From Ariolimax columbianus (taxonomy: Eukaryota > Mollusca > Gastropoda > Stylommatophora > Arionidae): 64,000 nt of DNA. The stretch's first letter is position 1; every line of letters begins with the position of its first letter. Of this stretch, positions 24,531 through 36,379 are shown piece by piece. The translations under genes were made by a program, and so were the position numbers. The stretch spans positions 15,775,454 through 15,839,453 of the forward strand of contig JAVGWX010000004.1 of NCBI GenBank assembly GCA_036924085.1. The letters run 5' to 3'. Below the pieces are notes generated by a model. That model saw only the letters and a program-made list of their open reading frames with translations. It searched no databases and had not been told where the DNA came from.

Positions 24531-24985
24531 ACTTATATTATTAGTCCCAAAGAAAGCACGCCAAGCTGCACCAACCTAAAACACGTAATGTCAATGTGTG
24601 CATCAACGGTAAAGGACGTTAATAAAAAAAGAATGAATGAAATGTTTAGCAAAGCTGCTTTAAATAGCGTAACAACGAATGGTAAGATCGGCGTAAATAA
24701 TGCAATAGAAAATGTAGCGTTGAGCAAAACATAATTTATTGATAAACAAAACGGCAACAAGTAGTTACGCATTAAAATAATGTTAAAGTGTGCAAGGAAG
24801 GCTGTTCATATTGCAAAAAACAACAACTAAGCAGTGAAAACAAAACAAGGAACTGAAACATTGTGAAAACGGCGGACAAGAAAACATGTAAGAAAACATA
24901 GAAGGAAAGGTCTATAATAGCTCTTAAAACGAACGAACCAATCCTGTGGAAGAAGATAACCAGATTCACTCCAGTCTAATTGAAT
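24531..24985. other. Unassigned DNA
   Basis: No feature recognised. Antisense frames here have no domain. Confidence 0.4.
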
Positions 24986-24989
24986 AATT

Positions 24990-25360
24990 TTAGTTTAGTC
25001 TTGTTTTAAGAGTATCGAAGCCTTCGACACGTGGTATATAGAAGATTGCTTCTCATTTCTTGGAAAGAGAAGCAAGCAAATGTGGAGGTATTGAAAAAGT
25101 TGGAGCGAAAAGATAATTGAACACCGAAATCAAGGTTAGACAGTTAAGATATTTGGGTCATATAAAAAGACATACCTTCTTGTAGAGTAGACCATAGAGC
25201 AGGAAAGAATGCAGTCGTTCAAGAGACAGCCAATGTTACAAGTGGGTGGATAACATCAGATGGACTGGAAAAAGCCTGCCAGATTGCACTATTACAACAA
25301 GAAATAGAGTACACTGGAGATTCATTGCAGCCGACCGTCGATGGCTCTTCAACTGGACTG
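24990..25360 (+). pseudogene. LINE ORF2 C-terminal remnant
   Basis: The + strand, with frameshifts, gives 'IEAFDTW', a 'RRMLSISW'-equivalent, 'TVKIFGSYKKTYLL' (usual LRYFGHIKR), and finally 'TGKSLPDCTITTRNRVHWRF'. This series of landmarks is the C-terminal domain of a non-LTR ORF2. No catalytic part remains. Confidence 0.75.
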
Positions 25361-25375
25361 AACTGACCTTGGATG

Positions 25376-25622
25376 GTCTCTGTGGCAAAGTGGTCAAGCC
25401 GTTTGCCTCGTGTTTAGATGGTCGAGGTTCGAACTGGAGCTGCGACGGTCGTTCCATGATGGCAATTTTTCTGGAGACCCATAGGTCCATCGCTAGAGCT
25501 ACAGAGTTCATGCTTTGTGCAATCCTATCGGCAGGCGGGTTACTGTTCTGCGGAGAGAGACGGAGCCATATGGGGAGACCAGTCACGAGATGTCCAGTCC
25601 TCGCCTTTAACCTTTAACCTTG
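25376..25622 (+). mobile_element. tRNA-derived SINE (family S3)
   Basis: The tRNA-like head 'TCTGTGGCAAAGTGGTCAAG' (A box) and 'GGTCGAGGTTCGAACTGG' (B box) at canonical spacing, an unrelated body, and a 3' end of CTTTAACCTTTAACCTT repeats. It lies just after the LINE remnant. No convincing target duplication was found. Confidence 0.75.
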
Positions 25623-25867
25623 AATTGAACTGAACTTGTTTTTAGATATTCTGATTGCAGTCATATTGCACAGTTTGTTGAAATACAGAATACGTGCGCA
25701 TTTAAACAAAATGGAAATATAATTCAGAACAGCAAATATTCAAAAATTGACTAAATGATTCAAATGATTCATATGTTAAATATACTAAATGCAACTGAAT
25801 GTGTAGCATTAATTTAAGATGGTCTTATTTTGGCACTGGAATGTTAGCTTTGATTTGATTTGGATAA

Positions 25868-26285
25868 ATATGTATAATTAACCTCTGTGATCGATTTCTC
25901 CTTGCATTCTTCCATTACATGATTCTAAGCTTCCTAAATATTTGAAATCCTTCAATTGCTTGAATTGTTGCTGTTTGATGTAGATCTTAGCGGTTGTTTC
26001 TGTTCTTGATATTGTCATTGTTTCAGTTTTATTCACGTTGATTCTCATGTTGTGTCCTTCTGCATTTAAGTTAAGGTTGTTTAAGCGTTGTTGCAGCTGT
26101 TCTTCAGTGTTTGCAATGAGTGCTTGGTCGTCGGTAAAGAGGAGTTCGCTACAGCTGTTGTCATTGTTAGACTGAGCTTCTTTACTGATTTTGTCCAAGT
26201 AGGTGATGAACTCTAGGAACAATCCCCCCTCTAAACTAAAATTCACCTTCTCCCCATCCCCATATGTGATACAGGTATACAATAT
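25868..26285 (-). pseudogene. LINE reverse transcriptase fragment
   Basis: The minus strand contains the reverse transcriptase active-site region 'ELLFTDDQALIANTEEQL' (FADD expected; the alanine is threonine), the thumb-side 'NMRINVNKTETMTISRTE', and 'LKDFKYLGSLESCNGR'. It is about 134 codons, open from an internal Met, with nothing of the finger or endonuclease regions. The upstream part is unrecognisable. Confidence 0.85.
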
Positions 26286-26755
26286 TTAATAACTCATTTA
26301 CACATGGATCTATCAAAAAAGAAGGGGAAGTTCGAGTAAAAGTTTCAAAACAAGAAAGTGAGGAACTGGAAAAATGTATCACTTTGAAAATATTAGATTA
26401 ATGGAGTAATGGACTTCTAGTGTTGACAATTATGTAACATTCGACTTCCTCTGACATAAAAGATGGGGCAGTTTTTTTCTCAGCGAATTATGGGTTTTAA
26501 ATAATGCTTCAAAATGATACGCTGACAAACGTTTTCATAGCTATATTATAACCATGCTAGTTAGAGTTGAGTGTGAGGGGAGACGTGGAGGGGGGGCTCA
26601 AGAGGAGGTGGAGGAATATTGTGGAACTGTTTCTCGATTAGCAAAGAATAAGATATCTGGAATATTCCATCTACAACACAACTGAAAATGGTTGTGGTCG
26701 TGGACAGTAGCATCATGACGTAACACATTACTTCAGAAATGAAACTTCAAGTCAG
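26286..26755. other. Unassigned DNA
   Basis: Nothing recognised apart from a short G-rich segment near 26575-26600. Confidence 0.4.
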
Positions 26756-26760
26756 ACGAA

Positions 26761-26911
26761 GTGCTTTATCGATAGGATTCGCATGTGACTAACTTAGTTC
26801 TGACCTTGTGCTTTATCGATAGGATTCGCATGTGACTAACTTAGTTCTGACCTTGTGCTTTATCGATAAGATTCGTATGTGACTAACTTAGTTCTGACCT
26901 TGTGCTTTATA
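26761..26911. repeat. 47-bp tandem repeat, 3+ copies
   Basis: Nearly identical units start at 26761, 26808, 26855 and (partial) 26902 with 'GTGCTTTATCGATAGGATTC'. Confidence 0.95.
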
Positions 26912-27129
26912 TGTAAGAAGGACATGGAGACACGATAGCAAAGAGATTAAATCGATCAATAAATGATCAATGGAATAGTTGTAGTGATTTTGTGCGTTTG
27001 TTCAGCACAACCGGTCATTTTGTTAGGGCTTGGAGCTGGGACTAACTTGTGTACGGCTTCCTTTGAGGTATAAGTGATGGCCACTTGACATTTAGGATAA
27101 GCGGTCCTTTCTGTTTAGGAAATCAGCGT

Positions 27130-27800
27130 TGATCGATTGGTATAAAGGCTAAAGGATTTCGTCTTTTGATGTATGAGTGCGAGGCTGACTAGTATGTCGG
27201 CTAATAGATCTCTTTCATTTAGGTGTGAGTGTGAACCGACTGGTATGTAGGCTAATAGATCTCTTTCATTTAGGTGTGAGTGTGAACCGACTGGTATGTA
27301 GGCTAATAGATCTCTTTAATTTAGGTGTGAGTGTGGACCGACTGGTATGTAGGGTAAATAATCCCTTCTTTTGAGGTCAGAGTGGGAACCAACTCGTATG
27401 TAGAATAAGTGATCCCATTAGGAAAGAGTTGATACCAACTGGTAAGAAGCCTAACGTATCCCTTCTTTCGTGGTAAGAGTAGGGACCGACATGTATGGAG
27501 GTTAGATGATCCCTTCTTTCGTGGTAAGAGTAGGGACCGACATATATGTAGGTTAGATGATCCCTTCTTTCGTGGTAAGAGTAGGGATCGACAGGTATGT
27601 AGGTTAGATGATCCCTTCTTTCGTGGTAAGAGTAGGGACCGACAGGTATGTAGGCTAGATGATTCCTTGATTTGAGGTATGAGTGAGGACCCACTGGTGT
27701 GTAGCATAAGATATCCATTCTTTTGTGATAAGAGTGGGGACCGACTGATATGTAAGCTAAGGGTTTCCTTCTGTTGAGGATGAGTGAAGACTGACCGGGA
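27130..27800. repeat. 51-bp minisatellite
   Basis: About thirteen units with two variants: 'GGTATGTAGGCTAATAGATC' (27242, 27293, 27344) and 'GATCCCTTCTTTCGTGGTAA' (from about 27460). Since 51 bp is 17 codons, two minus-strand frames stay open for about 200 codons. I do not regard these as genes. Confidence 0.92.
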
Positions 27801-27944
27801 TGTACACCAAAGGCTCCGTCTTTGGAAACTGGTAGGAGCGGTGACGGATGAAGTAATCTCATCTTTTCTCTTGAAATTGTACAAGTTGGGACCAATATAC
27901 GAAGGAAAATTCCCGTCTTTGCAAATAGGTAGAAACAAGAAGCA

Positions 27945-28110
27945 TATGAGTGGCGTAGTGGTAGAGCGCACATTTATCATCCCATAAGTACCAGGTGTGA
28001 CTCCGTATTTACACACTCTAGTCCATCCAGGTGTAAACGATTGCTTGGCGTGTTGCTAGAGTATAAAGACAACAGGGTGGGAAACTGACCATTCCACCAC
28101 CTCAAAAATT
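27945..28110 (+). mobile_element. tRNA-like SINE head (family S4)
   Basis: 'GAGTGGCGTAGTGGTAGAGC' forms a good A box and 'CCAGGTGTGACTCC' a degenerate B box about 40 nt later. The sequence continues without tRNA 3' features, so it is a SINE remnant, not a tRNA gene. Confidence 0.5.
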
Positions 28111-28545
28111 AATTAGACCTAGTACAATAAAAACTCTAGTACTTTACCCCCGACACTAGTATCTGCTATGAGACTACATTTATCTGTGTATGTAGAAATA
28201 ATGATCCAATGGTGCGTAGACAGAGCTAACAGTCATTGAAATAACGGAAGCGATAAGAGAAATACAGAATAACATTTTGTTGATATCTTTAATGCATTTT
28301 ACTAAAGATTACGGAAATTATCAATAAGATTAATAACCATGGACAACAAAGATTCAGTTTGTGTATCTCTCTGACATTAAATCGTTAACTTAACTTTAAG
28401 CTAACCTTACGTAGTTTCAACTGCTGAAAATAATGTCTATTCAAACACCAGATTAGCCTTAGTTTAAAAAAATATATATTTAAGACAAGTTTTACACATT
28501 TACAAATACATACCATGTGATAATAAAGCTCGAGTTCAAGATGCC
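28111..28545. other. Unassigned AT-rich DNA
   Basis: No feature recognised. Confidence 0.4.
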
Positions 28546-28547
28546 CA

Positions 28548-28831
28548 GCAGTGTTGAGCTTCAACGGTCAGCGACCCAAAGCTGACTGCTAGCATCAGGG
28601 CCAGCGAACTAGAGCTGCCAAGACCCTTCCATGTCTCCATGCTGTAGTCAAGGAGAACAGACTACAACAGAGCAGTGGCTAAGGAGAAAAGATTTTAAAA
28701 AGGGACGGCTAATCCAGTACCCAAAACTGTTTGCTGAAGACGGATGTCGGACCAAAAGGTGCAAATATCGCAGCCAGCCAGTAAAATACGACTCAAAGCA
28801 TTCCGTTCTCCGAACTACATTCTGCTACCTG
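28548..28831 (+). mobile_element. Dispersed element R, 3'-truncated copy
   Basis: It shares 'CAGGGCCAGCGAACTAGAGC' and the 'ACCAAAAGGTGCAAATATCG' block with the 21.4-kb copy, stops at 'CATTCTGCTACCTGCA', and abuts the decayed gene that follows. Confidence 0.75.
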
Positions 28832-29975
28832 CATTCATTTGGTTTAAGAAGTGTAATTTTGAGAGCATGTTGCATCCTGGTCTTTCGTAGCGCTGCAATA
28901 AGGTTTCAGCAAACTCCAGATAATTGTCAGCCTTACTGTTTTGCTTGAAAAATTGTGGTCACTTGATGGAAAGCATTCCAAGCTAACTTTTCCTTGCCTG
29001 TGAGGATATCATCAAATCGGAAATCTCGGAACAGCCAACATGTCTGTGAATAGACAAAATACGCCTTCTTTGATTTTGGCCTAATTAAAGCTTGGATATT
29101 TTGTCATGAAGGTATTCAAATCCTGTCCCATTTCTAACCGTGGCTTTTACAACATTCTTCATTAGTTCAAGTTTGATGTGAAGACGAATCATGTGAGATT
29201 CTACAAGTGGTTCGTTAAGTACATTATTTGTCCCCGACTCAAGTGATTGTCGTTCAGTCACAGTCGGACGACACAGCAACACTTTGTGGAGCCTTGCTAT
29301 AGTCCCGTAAGTTTGGCAATAACCTTTTGGTCACCACAAATCTGGCACTTATATTTGTCACAGTGGATGGTGTGTCGCAGTTGTTTGGTGTGTCGCAGTA
29401 CGTCTCTGTCACGTGAACTACACACCGGATTGGAACAGAGAGTAACCGTTATCATTATGGAGAAAGGCATGTTTTAAGTTCACCTTGTACGAATCAATGA
29501 ACAGCCTCCAATCGTCATCTGTGTATTTGATTTATAGTGTTGCCACCATGCAAGCAATGGGATTATCTGTTATTCTGAGATATGGAAGCACATAATTTTG
29601 TTGAGCACGAAACACAGAAACATGCACATTCTCTTCGAAAAGGTTCCATTGGTGCTGTCTGAACCCCAACAGCTCTGCTTTAATTTATGGCAATTCCATA
29701 TCTCCCACTAGATCATTCAATTCACTATGGGTAATTTTTATGTGGATGTACAGACTGTGGCTGTGCATGAAATCATGATCTCTTGATGTAGATGCTTTCA
29801 CAGGTGACGAATATCTACTGGCTTCATTATATTTGTCATCATCCAGTGTATCAGATTCGTGTTGGTCCAGAACAGGAAGTCCCTCAACGTGATGTACTGG
29901 CCGCACAGAAGAGGAAATATTCGGATAGGTCACATGCCGCTTTTTTCTTATAGTAAATAGTATGTCGTCCAATTG
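28832..29975 (-). pseudogene. Uncharacterised invertebrate repeat-associated protein, decayed copy 2
   Basis: Read on the minus strand in several frames, landmarks appear in the order of a protein family frequent in invertebrate genomes and seemingly spread by mobile elements: 'LDDDKYNEASRYSS', 'LLGFRQHQWNLFEENVHV', 'KYTDDDWRLFIDSYK', 'VLNEPLVESHMIRLHIKLEL', 'MKNVVKATVRNGTGFEYL', 'AWNAFHQVTTIFQ', 'KADNYLEFAETLLQRY', 'GCNMLSKLHFLNQ'. I know no function for it. At least four stops or frameshifts interrupt it. A related copy at 50.9-59.6 kb is split by the rRNA/LINE insert, and this copy shows the uninterrupted order. Confidence 0.75.
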
Positions 29976-30154
29976 AGATAATCAATCAAAAATACAATCT
30001 TCAAGTTGATTTGACGGTTCCCTCCACACAATTAAAACTACAAAACTCATCGATCGGTTCAACCAGCAGCAAAGATTGCCAGTCCCAGAACATGTGTGTG
30101 TAGCCAACATCGGACCTGGTCACCGATCTCACAACCCAAATACACCCTGTAAGC

Positions 30155-32522
30155 GAAATTGATATGGACGTAGGCCCACAGGAAACAAAACCGCTCCCAC
30201 GTTGGAATTACAAGCGAGCCGACTGGGACAGATTTGCAAGCCTGACAGATGCGTTGTGTGAAACCATAACACACGGAATAACAACATAAAGCCCATGGTG
30301 GAAAGCCTAAGCAAAGCAATAATGCAAGCTGCCACTGAAAAGGTCCCAAGATAGGCAAGGACAAAGTAAAAGCCCTATTGGAATGATGATTTGTAGAAAG
30401 CGGAAGACGCAGTCACAAATGCTAGGAACATGGCAGAGCGAGAACAATCTATAGAGGCAAATATCGCCCTCAAAGCCACCACGGCGAAATACAAATACAC
30501 TCTAAACCAAACAGCAAGAGACAGCTGGAAAAACAAAACAGAAAGCCTCAATTTAGACAAAGAAGGGAATAAACTATGGAAGCTACACAGAGCCCTGAAT
30601 GACGACACTCCATCAAACAAACAAATTACAATCAAACAGGGTGACAACATTCTCACTGGAAAAAAGCAGCAAACGCCTTTGTTGAACATTATGCCAGAGC
30701 AAACCACATTGATGTCCATGCAGATAGGCATACATACATTAGTGAAGGGGCACGACAACATCAATATGGCACCAGAAGAGCATATGATGGCAAAATTAAC
30801 AATGAATGAAATGGAAGAGGCCATGAGAACATTAAAGAAAAGGAAATCTCCGGGAAAAGACGGGATAACAAACGAAATGCTGATGGGGCTGGGCCAAACA
30901 GCAAAGAGGAAACTACTATCAGTCCTGAACCAAAGCTGGAAAAGGGGTATTGTACCCCAGGCATGGAAAGACGCAGTACTTGTACCAGTACCAAAGAAAG
31001 TAAAAGGCAAAATAGATCCAAATGGATACAGGCCTATCAGCCTACTGAGCTGCGTAGGCAAACTGATGGAACGTATGATAAACACCAGACTGATGTGGCA
31101 TCTGGAAGAAAAACACATACTAATTCCACAGCAAACAGGCTTTAGACAGCACAGATCCACTGATGATCAGGTCATCCTCATAGCCCAGGAAATAGATGAT
31201 GCCTACCAGGAGCAAAAACACACAGTAGCGGTTTGGGTGGACCTAGAAAAGGCATTTGACAAAGTCTGGAAAGAGGGATTTAGAGTCAAGCTAAGGAGAA
31301 GTGAAGTTTGTGGGAAAATGAACAAATGGATAAGTCACTACCTCAAAAACAAAACGGCCAGAGTTAAAGTACAAGGGCAGATGAGCAAAAAGGTGACACT
31401 TGAGCAGGGAGTACCCCAAGGGGGAGTACTGTCACCCACACTCTTCCTGGTGTATATAAATAACATAACAGAGAAAATACCAAGAAGAGTCCATAGCTCA
31501 ATGTTTGCAGACGATCTGGCTATGTGGACCTCTGAAAAGAATCTCACAATAGCAAGAAATCGTATGCAGCAGGACCTAACATCGCTGCAAGAGTGGGCGA
31601 ACTCATGGCTGGTCAAAATAAACGACATGTACAATAATCTCGCTGTCAAACAAACCCCAAAACACCAAATTAAGTCTTAACGGCAAATACCTGCAGCCAA
31701 ACGACAACCTAAACTACCTGGGAGTCACATTTGATCGGCGCATGACATGGAAAAGTCAGATCGAGAGAAACCGAATGAGAGCCAGAGAAAGAATGACAAT
31801 CATGAGAAAACTTGCTGGCACAAGCTGGGGAGCAGACGAAAGTATACTAAAGAAACTGTACACTGGAAGAGTGAGGCCAGTTCTCGAGTATGGCATTGCG
31901 GCATGGACAACAGCAGCAAAGGCGAACTTCGACAAAATTAGCAAACTCCAAAACCAAGCCATCAGAATTATAACAGGAGGCATGAAGTCAACGCCAATTG
32001 TAGAACTTTAAAAGATTACAAAACTGCAATCGATGACCGACAGAAGAGACTGCAGAGCCCAGCAGCAATCAGAGAAACTCAGAAGACTGACTGACCATCC
32101 AATGCACCAGAGACTAAACAATTTCGGAAATGGGAAACTAAAGAGGAGAAACTTTGCAGAAATAGCCAAAGCAAAGATGCACGAAGGCCCCATGAACGCA
32201 CAAATAACACCAATGTCCATCCCTACTGTACTAAAACCTACCTGGAGGCAGCATATATTTCCAGAAGTGGTAAAAAATATACCAGGTATTGGAAATAAAA
32301 ACTGCCAGACTGAAAAAGAAAGAAGATATACTACCCTGAACTACATAACGAAAAACTACCCAAGCATGGACTGGACCCAACCATACACCGACGGTTCTGT
32401 AACAAACACAACACAGAACGGAGGGGCAGGAGCATTTCTGAACCTACCAAATGACAGAAAAATAACACTTTCATTCGCTACTGGAAAATACACAAGCAAT
32501 TTCAGAGCGGAGGCAGAGGCCT
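30155..32522 (+). mobile_element. N1-family LINE, truncated at both ends
   Basis: Homologous to ORF2 of the 55-58 kb element from the endonuclease/RT linker to the start of RNase H. The 30430-31680 frame has 'GITNEMLMGLGQTAKRKLLS', 'GYRPISLLSCVGKLMERMI', 'VWVDLEKAFDKVWKEGFRV', 'LEQGVPQGGVLSPTLFLVY' and an intact 'MFADDLAMW'. A small deletion near 31625 shifts frame, a nonsense TAA follows 'TPIVEL' (32009-32011), and the last frame reaches 'NFRAEAEAL' at 32522, where similarity stops abruptly. It retains about 250 bp of linker (30296-30560) missing from the 56-kb copy. Loss of the 3' end is unusual for target-primed insertion, so a later deletion or rearrangement is likely. Confidence 0.9.
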
Positions 32523-34335
32523 TATGTATTCTGTATTGGACACCTGTGTGTCTCTGTCATTTAATTAGTAATTATCAACAACTTATCCAATCTGGTGCAT
32601 TGCTATCTTTCCGAGCTTTCTACAATTCAAGATTCTGTCACTCACAAAAGTTTTGCTACAGGTCAGCTGTTTAGTTTACATAGTTGATCTCACAGGTCCA
32701 ACGAAAGATCACATGCTTATCTATCTTTCGATTTGCACGTTATGCAATTAAAAGCAAACGTCATTAATCTTAACTCAAGATTTGACTAATATATCTAATA
32801 GAAGATACATTCAGCTGATCTGCAGAAGTTTGGAGTATAAATTAAGTTGAGCATGGAATTGTTCCTGTAGACGGATCAGTCTGTTTTAGAAACCTTTGAC
32901 ATACACACCATTCCACATATACTGAGAGTTAACACCTATATAACTATCCAAAATGCTGTGATATCGATTATGTTTAACATATACAAATTAAAAATTGACG
33001 CAAGAACCTCGAAATCAATTATCCAGAAATTTAAATGACAAAACAATGTATGCTTTGAAAGAGGATTCTAATGAAAAAATGCAGCCATTATTGCGTAAAT
33101 GTCTGGGAAACGCGCCTCATTTAAAACACATTTCCCTAAATGCACAAGCACTTAGTGAACCTGTATAAATTATGTTATTTCTGCCCAGCAAGAGTTCTTG
33201 CCACATGCAGTGCATGTGTTAATGTATTTTCAATCGTCAATATAGCAAATACACGATTGCCAGCGACTGAACTAATGCAAGGTAAGTAATAAATGTGTGA
33301 GATGTCTAACACAAGTCACTAGTATCACCAGGACAGATACCATTATAAGTGATAACATTAGAAATGATAACATTAGAAAAACATTCAAAACCAACCTGTT
33401 GTGCCAACTACATCAATCAATTAAAGCTGTTCAGCTCCCTGGGAACCACATGTCTTCAACACATTCACGCCACGTCCTGCTGTTCTGTATCAATTGCTAC
33501 AACTCTGTTAATGCGTTCCAGGTTTCTCTGTAGCTCTCTGATTTTGTTCATGTGTGCTTTACTGCTCTTTACTTGATGAGTTCGAAACAGAGACTGCATT
33601 GAAATGCTAACACTTTGGTTCTTTAATATGTATCTGATGGACCGTCCAGCTTCTTCTCCTGAGGTTTTTGCCGCACTGATATATGTCTGATTCTATCCAA
33701 CAGTTTCAGATCAGTCATTGTATAATACATGTTCAATATCTCTACTCTGTGCAGAAGTTGAAGATTTGTAATTTTGTTGCTGGGCTTAACTGCTTTTGAT
33801 TTCCATAAGTTCCCCCAATGCAATGACATCCACTCTTGGCTGTTGTATTAACACTTTGATATTCCTGCCTTCTATTTTGCCTACTTGTTACCAAGATATA
33901 TGAACAAATTTCAAATCTTGCAGGAGTGTGTCTCCCAACTCCGTCTGAACCACCCTTTGGATGTTGGTATACACCTTTGACTTATATTTCCTTTGTCTCC
34001 CTTCCGGTATTTGAAACATGTGTGGCTGATTTTAAACATTCATCACCGTGCGAAACTGTTTGGCTTTAGTTGATCAGGAGATTGTACAAATAATATAAGA
34101 TATTACATATACGAGAAAACCACAGCCAAGTACATGTGTTGCTTTATCATACGCTGATATTCATGTTGTTTATATAGCCACTTCAATTTGTAAAATGTCA
34201 GTGACTACAGCTTGAATATAGAAGCCGTATTAAGTCATAACTGCTTAGGCCCCGGAGCATTAGTTTGGCAAACAAAGCGTTACCTGATAATTAGTACATT
34301 TATGCTGACTGTGCTACCAGTGCAAAACATGGCCT
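32523..34335. other. Unassigned DNA
   Basis: No gene was recognised. A minus-strand open frame at 33623-33829 and + frames at 33297-33576 have no known motif. Confidence 0.4.
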
Positions 34336-34339
34336 CTGT

Positions 34340-34990
34340 CCAGGGCTCATGAAAGCAGAATTTCTGAGTGTGAAATAAAGTGTTTAAAGAATGTCACTGG
34401 TGTTACCAGGAAAGACAGAATGCGGAACGACCACATTCGTATTATGGTCGGCACTACGTTTCGTGCGGAATATATTTCCACGCAAAAATAAGTTGGTTTG
34501 ATCATCTCATGAGAATGCACCCTTATCAACTTTCACTGATGGTTACAGCGCTGGTAGATCTGGCTACGGGGTTAAAGAGTGGCCACGAGACAGATGGATA
34601 GATGACATTAGAGTGACTGTACAACGACACGGACTCACATTGACCGACGCAAGACACTTGACGCACGACAGACGACTTAAGCCGGGGACGGCGTGGGCTA
34701 GTGGATAAGTGACACGGCTCACAATCAGAAGGTGCTGGGTTCGATCCCCATCACAGCACCGGCCGTTACCCAGAGAAGCAAACCCTTAGAAAATGCAGGA
34801 GAAAGCAGACATAAAATGCATGCTGAAGTCAGATACACTGGGCCGACAAGCGCAAAATAAAAACCACAGTGTAACGCACACCGCCTTGGGGAATAGAGAA
34901 ATAATGCAAACGCAAAAAAAAAAAAAGACGACTTAAGCTCCCCACGTGGCTCAACGGCAAGAGTGGAAAAAAAAAACTGACAAACTAATT
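34340..34990 (+). pseudogene. LINE ORF2 C-terminal remnant, split by a SINE
   Basis: The + strand reads 'ISWFDHLMRMHPYQLSL', then after a frameshift 'RPRDRWIDDIRVTVQ' and 'LTLTDARHLTHDRRL', the C-terminal tail of a non-LTR ORF2. An S1 SINE with its 13-bp target duplication interrupts it at 34683. Recognisable sequence resumes only briefly after 34938. Confidence 0.8.
34683..34925 (+). mobile_element. S1-family SINE with target-site duplication
   Basis: Complete copy: A box in 'GCGTGGGCTAGTGGATAAGT', B box 'GGGTTCGATCCC', a body ending 'CACACCGCCTTGGGGAATAG', and an A-rich tail. The flanks AGACGACTTAAGC at 34670-34682 and 34926-34938 are identical (13 bp), so both ends of the insertion are precise. 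Confidence 0.95.
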
Positions 34991-35062
34991 ATAAGTAACA
35001 GTTGTGGAGATACTTACTTTCTGTGTCCCGAGTAGCATGTCAGACATATTGTCTGCCATGTG

Positions 35063-35073
35063 GATTGCCTTGT
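35063..35073. repeat. Target-site duplication, left (N1 LINE)
   Basis: GATTGCCTTGT, matching 36022-36032 with one mismatch. Confidence 0.75.
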
Positions 35074-36021
35074 ATTTCCAGAGGTGGTAGAAAATATACC
35101 AGATATTGCAAACAAAAACTGCCAGACTGAAAAAGAAAGGAGAGACACTACCCTAAGCTTCATAACGAAAAGCTACCCAAGCATGGACTGGACCCATGCA
35201 TACACCGACGGTTCTGTAACAAACACTACACAGAACGGAGGGGCAGGAGCATTCCTGAACCTACCAAATGGCAGAAAAATAACACTATCATTCGCTACTG
35301 GAAAGTACACAAGCAATTTCAGAGCGGAGACAGAGGCACTGAGGGCGGCAGTGGAAGAAATGGTGACACACAGTGAAAATGAGAACCATATAGTCCTGCT
35401 GACAGATGCTCTCGCCGTAGTCACAGCGCTAAAAAGCCAGAAAAACACTGAGCTTAATGACTTAAGAGCAGCACTCTGCAAACTGTGCCAGCAGTCCGCA
35501 CCAAAAAGGGTAGTGGTACAGTGGGTCCCGGCACACTGCAACATCCAAGGCAACGAGGAGGCAGACAGACTGGCAAAAGAAGGCGCAAGACTACCACAAA
35601 CAGATACCAGTATGACGTACGAAGAGTCAAAACGGCTTATCAAAGCCAGATACATGACCAAATGGGAAACCGAACATACTGGTTACACCAAAAACGATGC
35701 CTATTACCAGTTGAACCGAAGAGAGCAGGTCGTTGTCTTCAGACTTCGCACTGGCCACAACAGACTGAGGTACCACCTATTCAACAAATTGAAGATAGGG
35801 AGTACCGACGAATGCCCGTGCGGTACTGGCAAAATGACCACTTAACATCTGCTGCAGAACTGCCCGACATACGAGGATCAGAGAGAGCAGATGTGGCCAT
35901 TACCAGTGGAACTGCAAGACAAGCTCTATGGCAGTAGCGAGAGCCTCAGGATGACCGCCGCTTTTTTCGAAAAAATAATGGTTACTGTCTGACTGTGTAC
36001 GCAGAAGAAGAAGAAGAAGAA
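35074..36021 (+). mobile_element. N1-family LINE, 5'-truncated, RNase H domain
   Basis: It starts in the connector before RNase H ('FPEVVENIPDIANKNCQTEK') and includes all RNase H landmarks: 'AYTDGSVTNTTQNGGAGAF', 'NFRAETEALRAA', 'LLTDALAVVTAL', 'WVPAHCNIQGNEEADRLA'. It then has 'CPCGTGKMTT' followed by a G-to-T nonsense mutation (GAA to TAA at about 35843), where the 58-kb copy continues EHLLQN. The 3' end has the family (GAA)n tail. An 11-bp duplication with one mismatch supports target-primed insertion of a truncated cDNA. The RNase H catalytic residues are intact despite the late stop. Confidence 0.92.
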
Positions 36022-36032
36022 GATTGCTTTGT
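36022..36032. repeat. Target-site duplication, right (N1 LINE)
   Basis: GATTGCTTTGT, the partner of 35063-35073 with one C/T difference. Confidence 0.75.
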
Positions 36033-36136
36033 TGTTGCCCTTCAACAAGAATCTCAAATTGACCTCCAGAAGGTGTGACAGTCTACAGACACGTTTCTGG
36101 TTATTTGTGTTTGCCCATCTAATTCATTTCTTTTAG

Positions 36137-36375
36137 GGGACGGCGTGGGTTAGTGGTTAAGTGACACTGCTCACAACCGAAGGTGTTGGGTTCGATCCCC
36201 ATCACAGCACCGGCGTTACCCCGGGGAAGTAAACCCTTTAAATGCAGGAGGAAGCAGACCCTTACATAAAATGTGTGCAGAAGTATGAGCACTGAGCCGA
36301 CAGGCTCAAACTAAAAACCACAGTGCAACGCACACCGCCCTGGGGAATGAATAATTACTCGAACACAAAAAACAA
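36137..36375 (+). mobile_element. S1-family SINE
   Basis: Same head and body as the 34.7-kb copy (GGCGTGGGTTAGTGGTTAAG; GGGTTCGATCCCCATCAC), ending in an A-rich tail. Flanks 'CATCTAATTCATTTCTT' and 'CATCTATTTCTT' resemble a decayed duplication. Confidence 0.9.
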
Positions 36376-36379
36376 AACA

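Noticed and set aside
27321..28016. Minus-strand frames of 231 and 198 codons
   Set aside because: They run over a 51-bp minisatellite whose length is a multiple of three. Sequence varies without any sign of a protein domain.
30375..31160. 261-codon antisense frame
   Set aside because: Shadow of LINE ORF2 on the opposite strand. No motifs of its own.
34683..34760. Possible tRNA gene
   Set aside because: The A and B boxes are good but no acceptor stem pairing or tRNA 3' end follows. The copy has a SINE body, an A tail and a target duplication.
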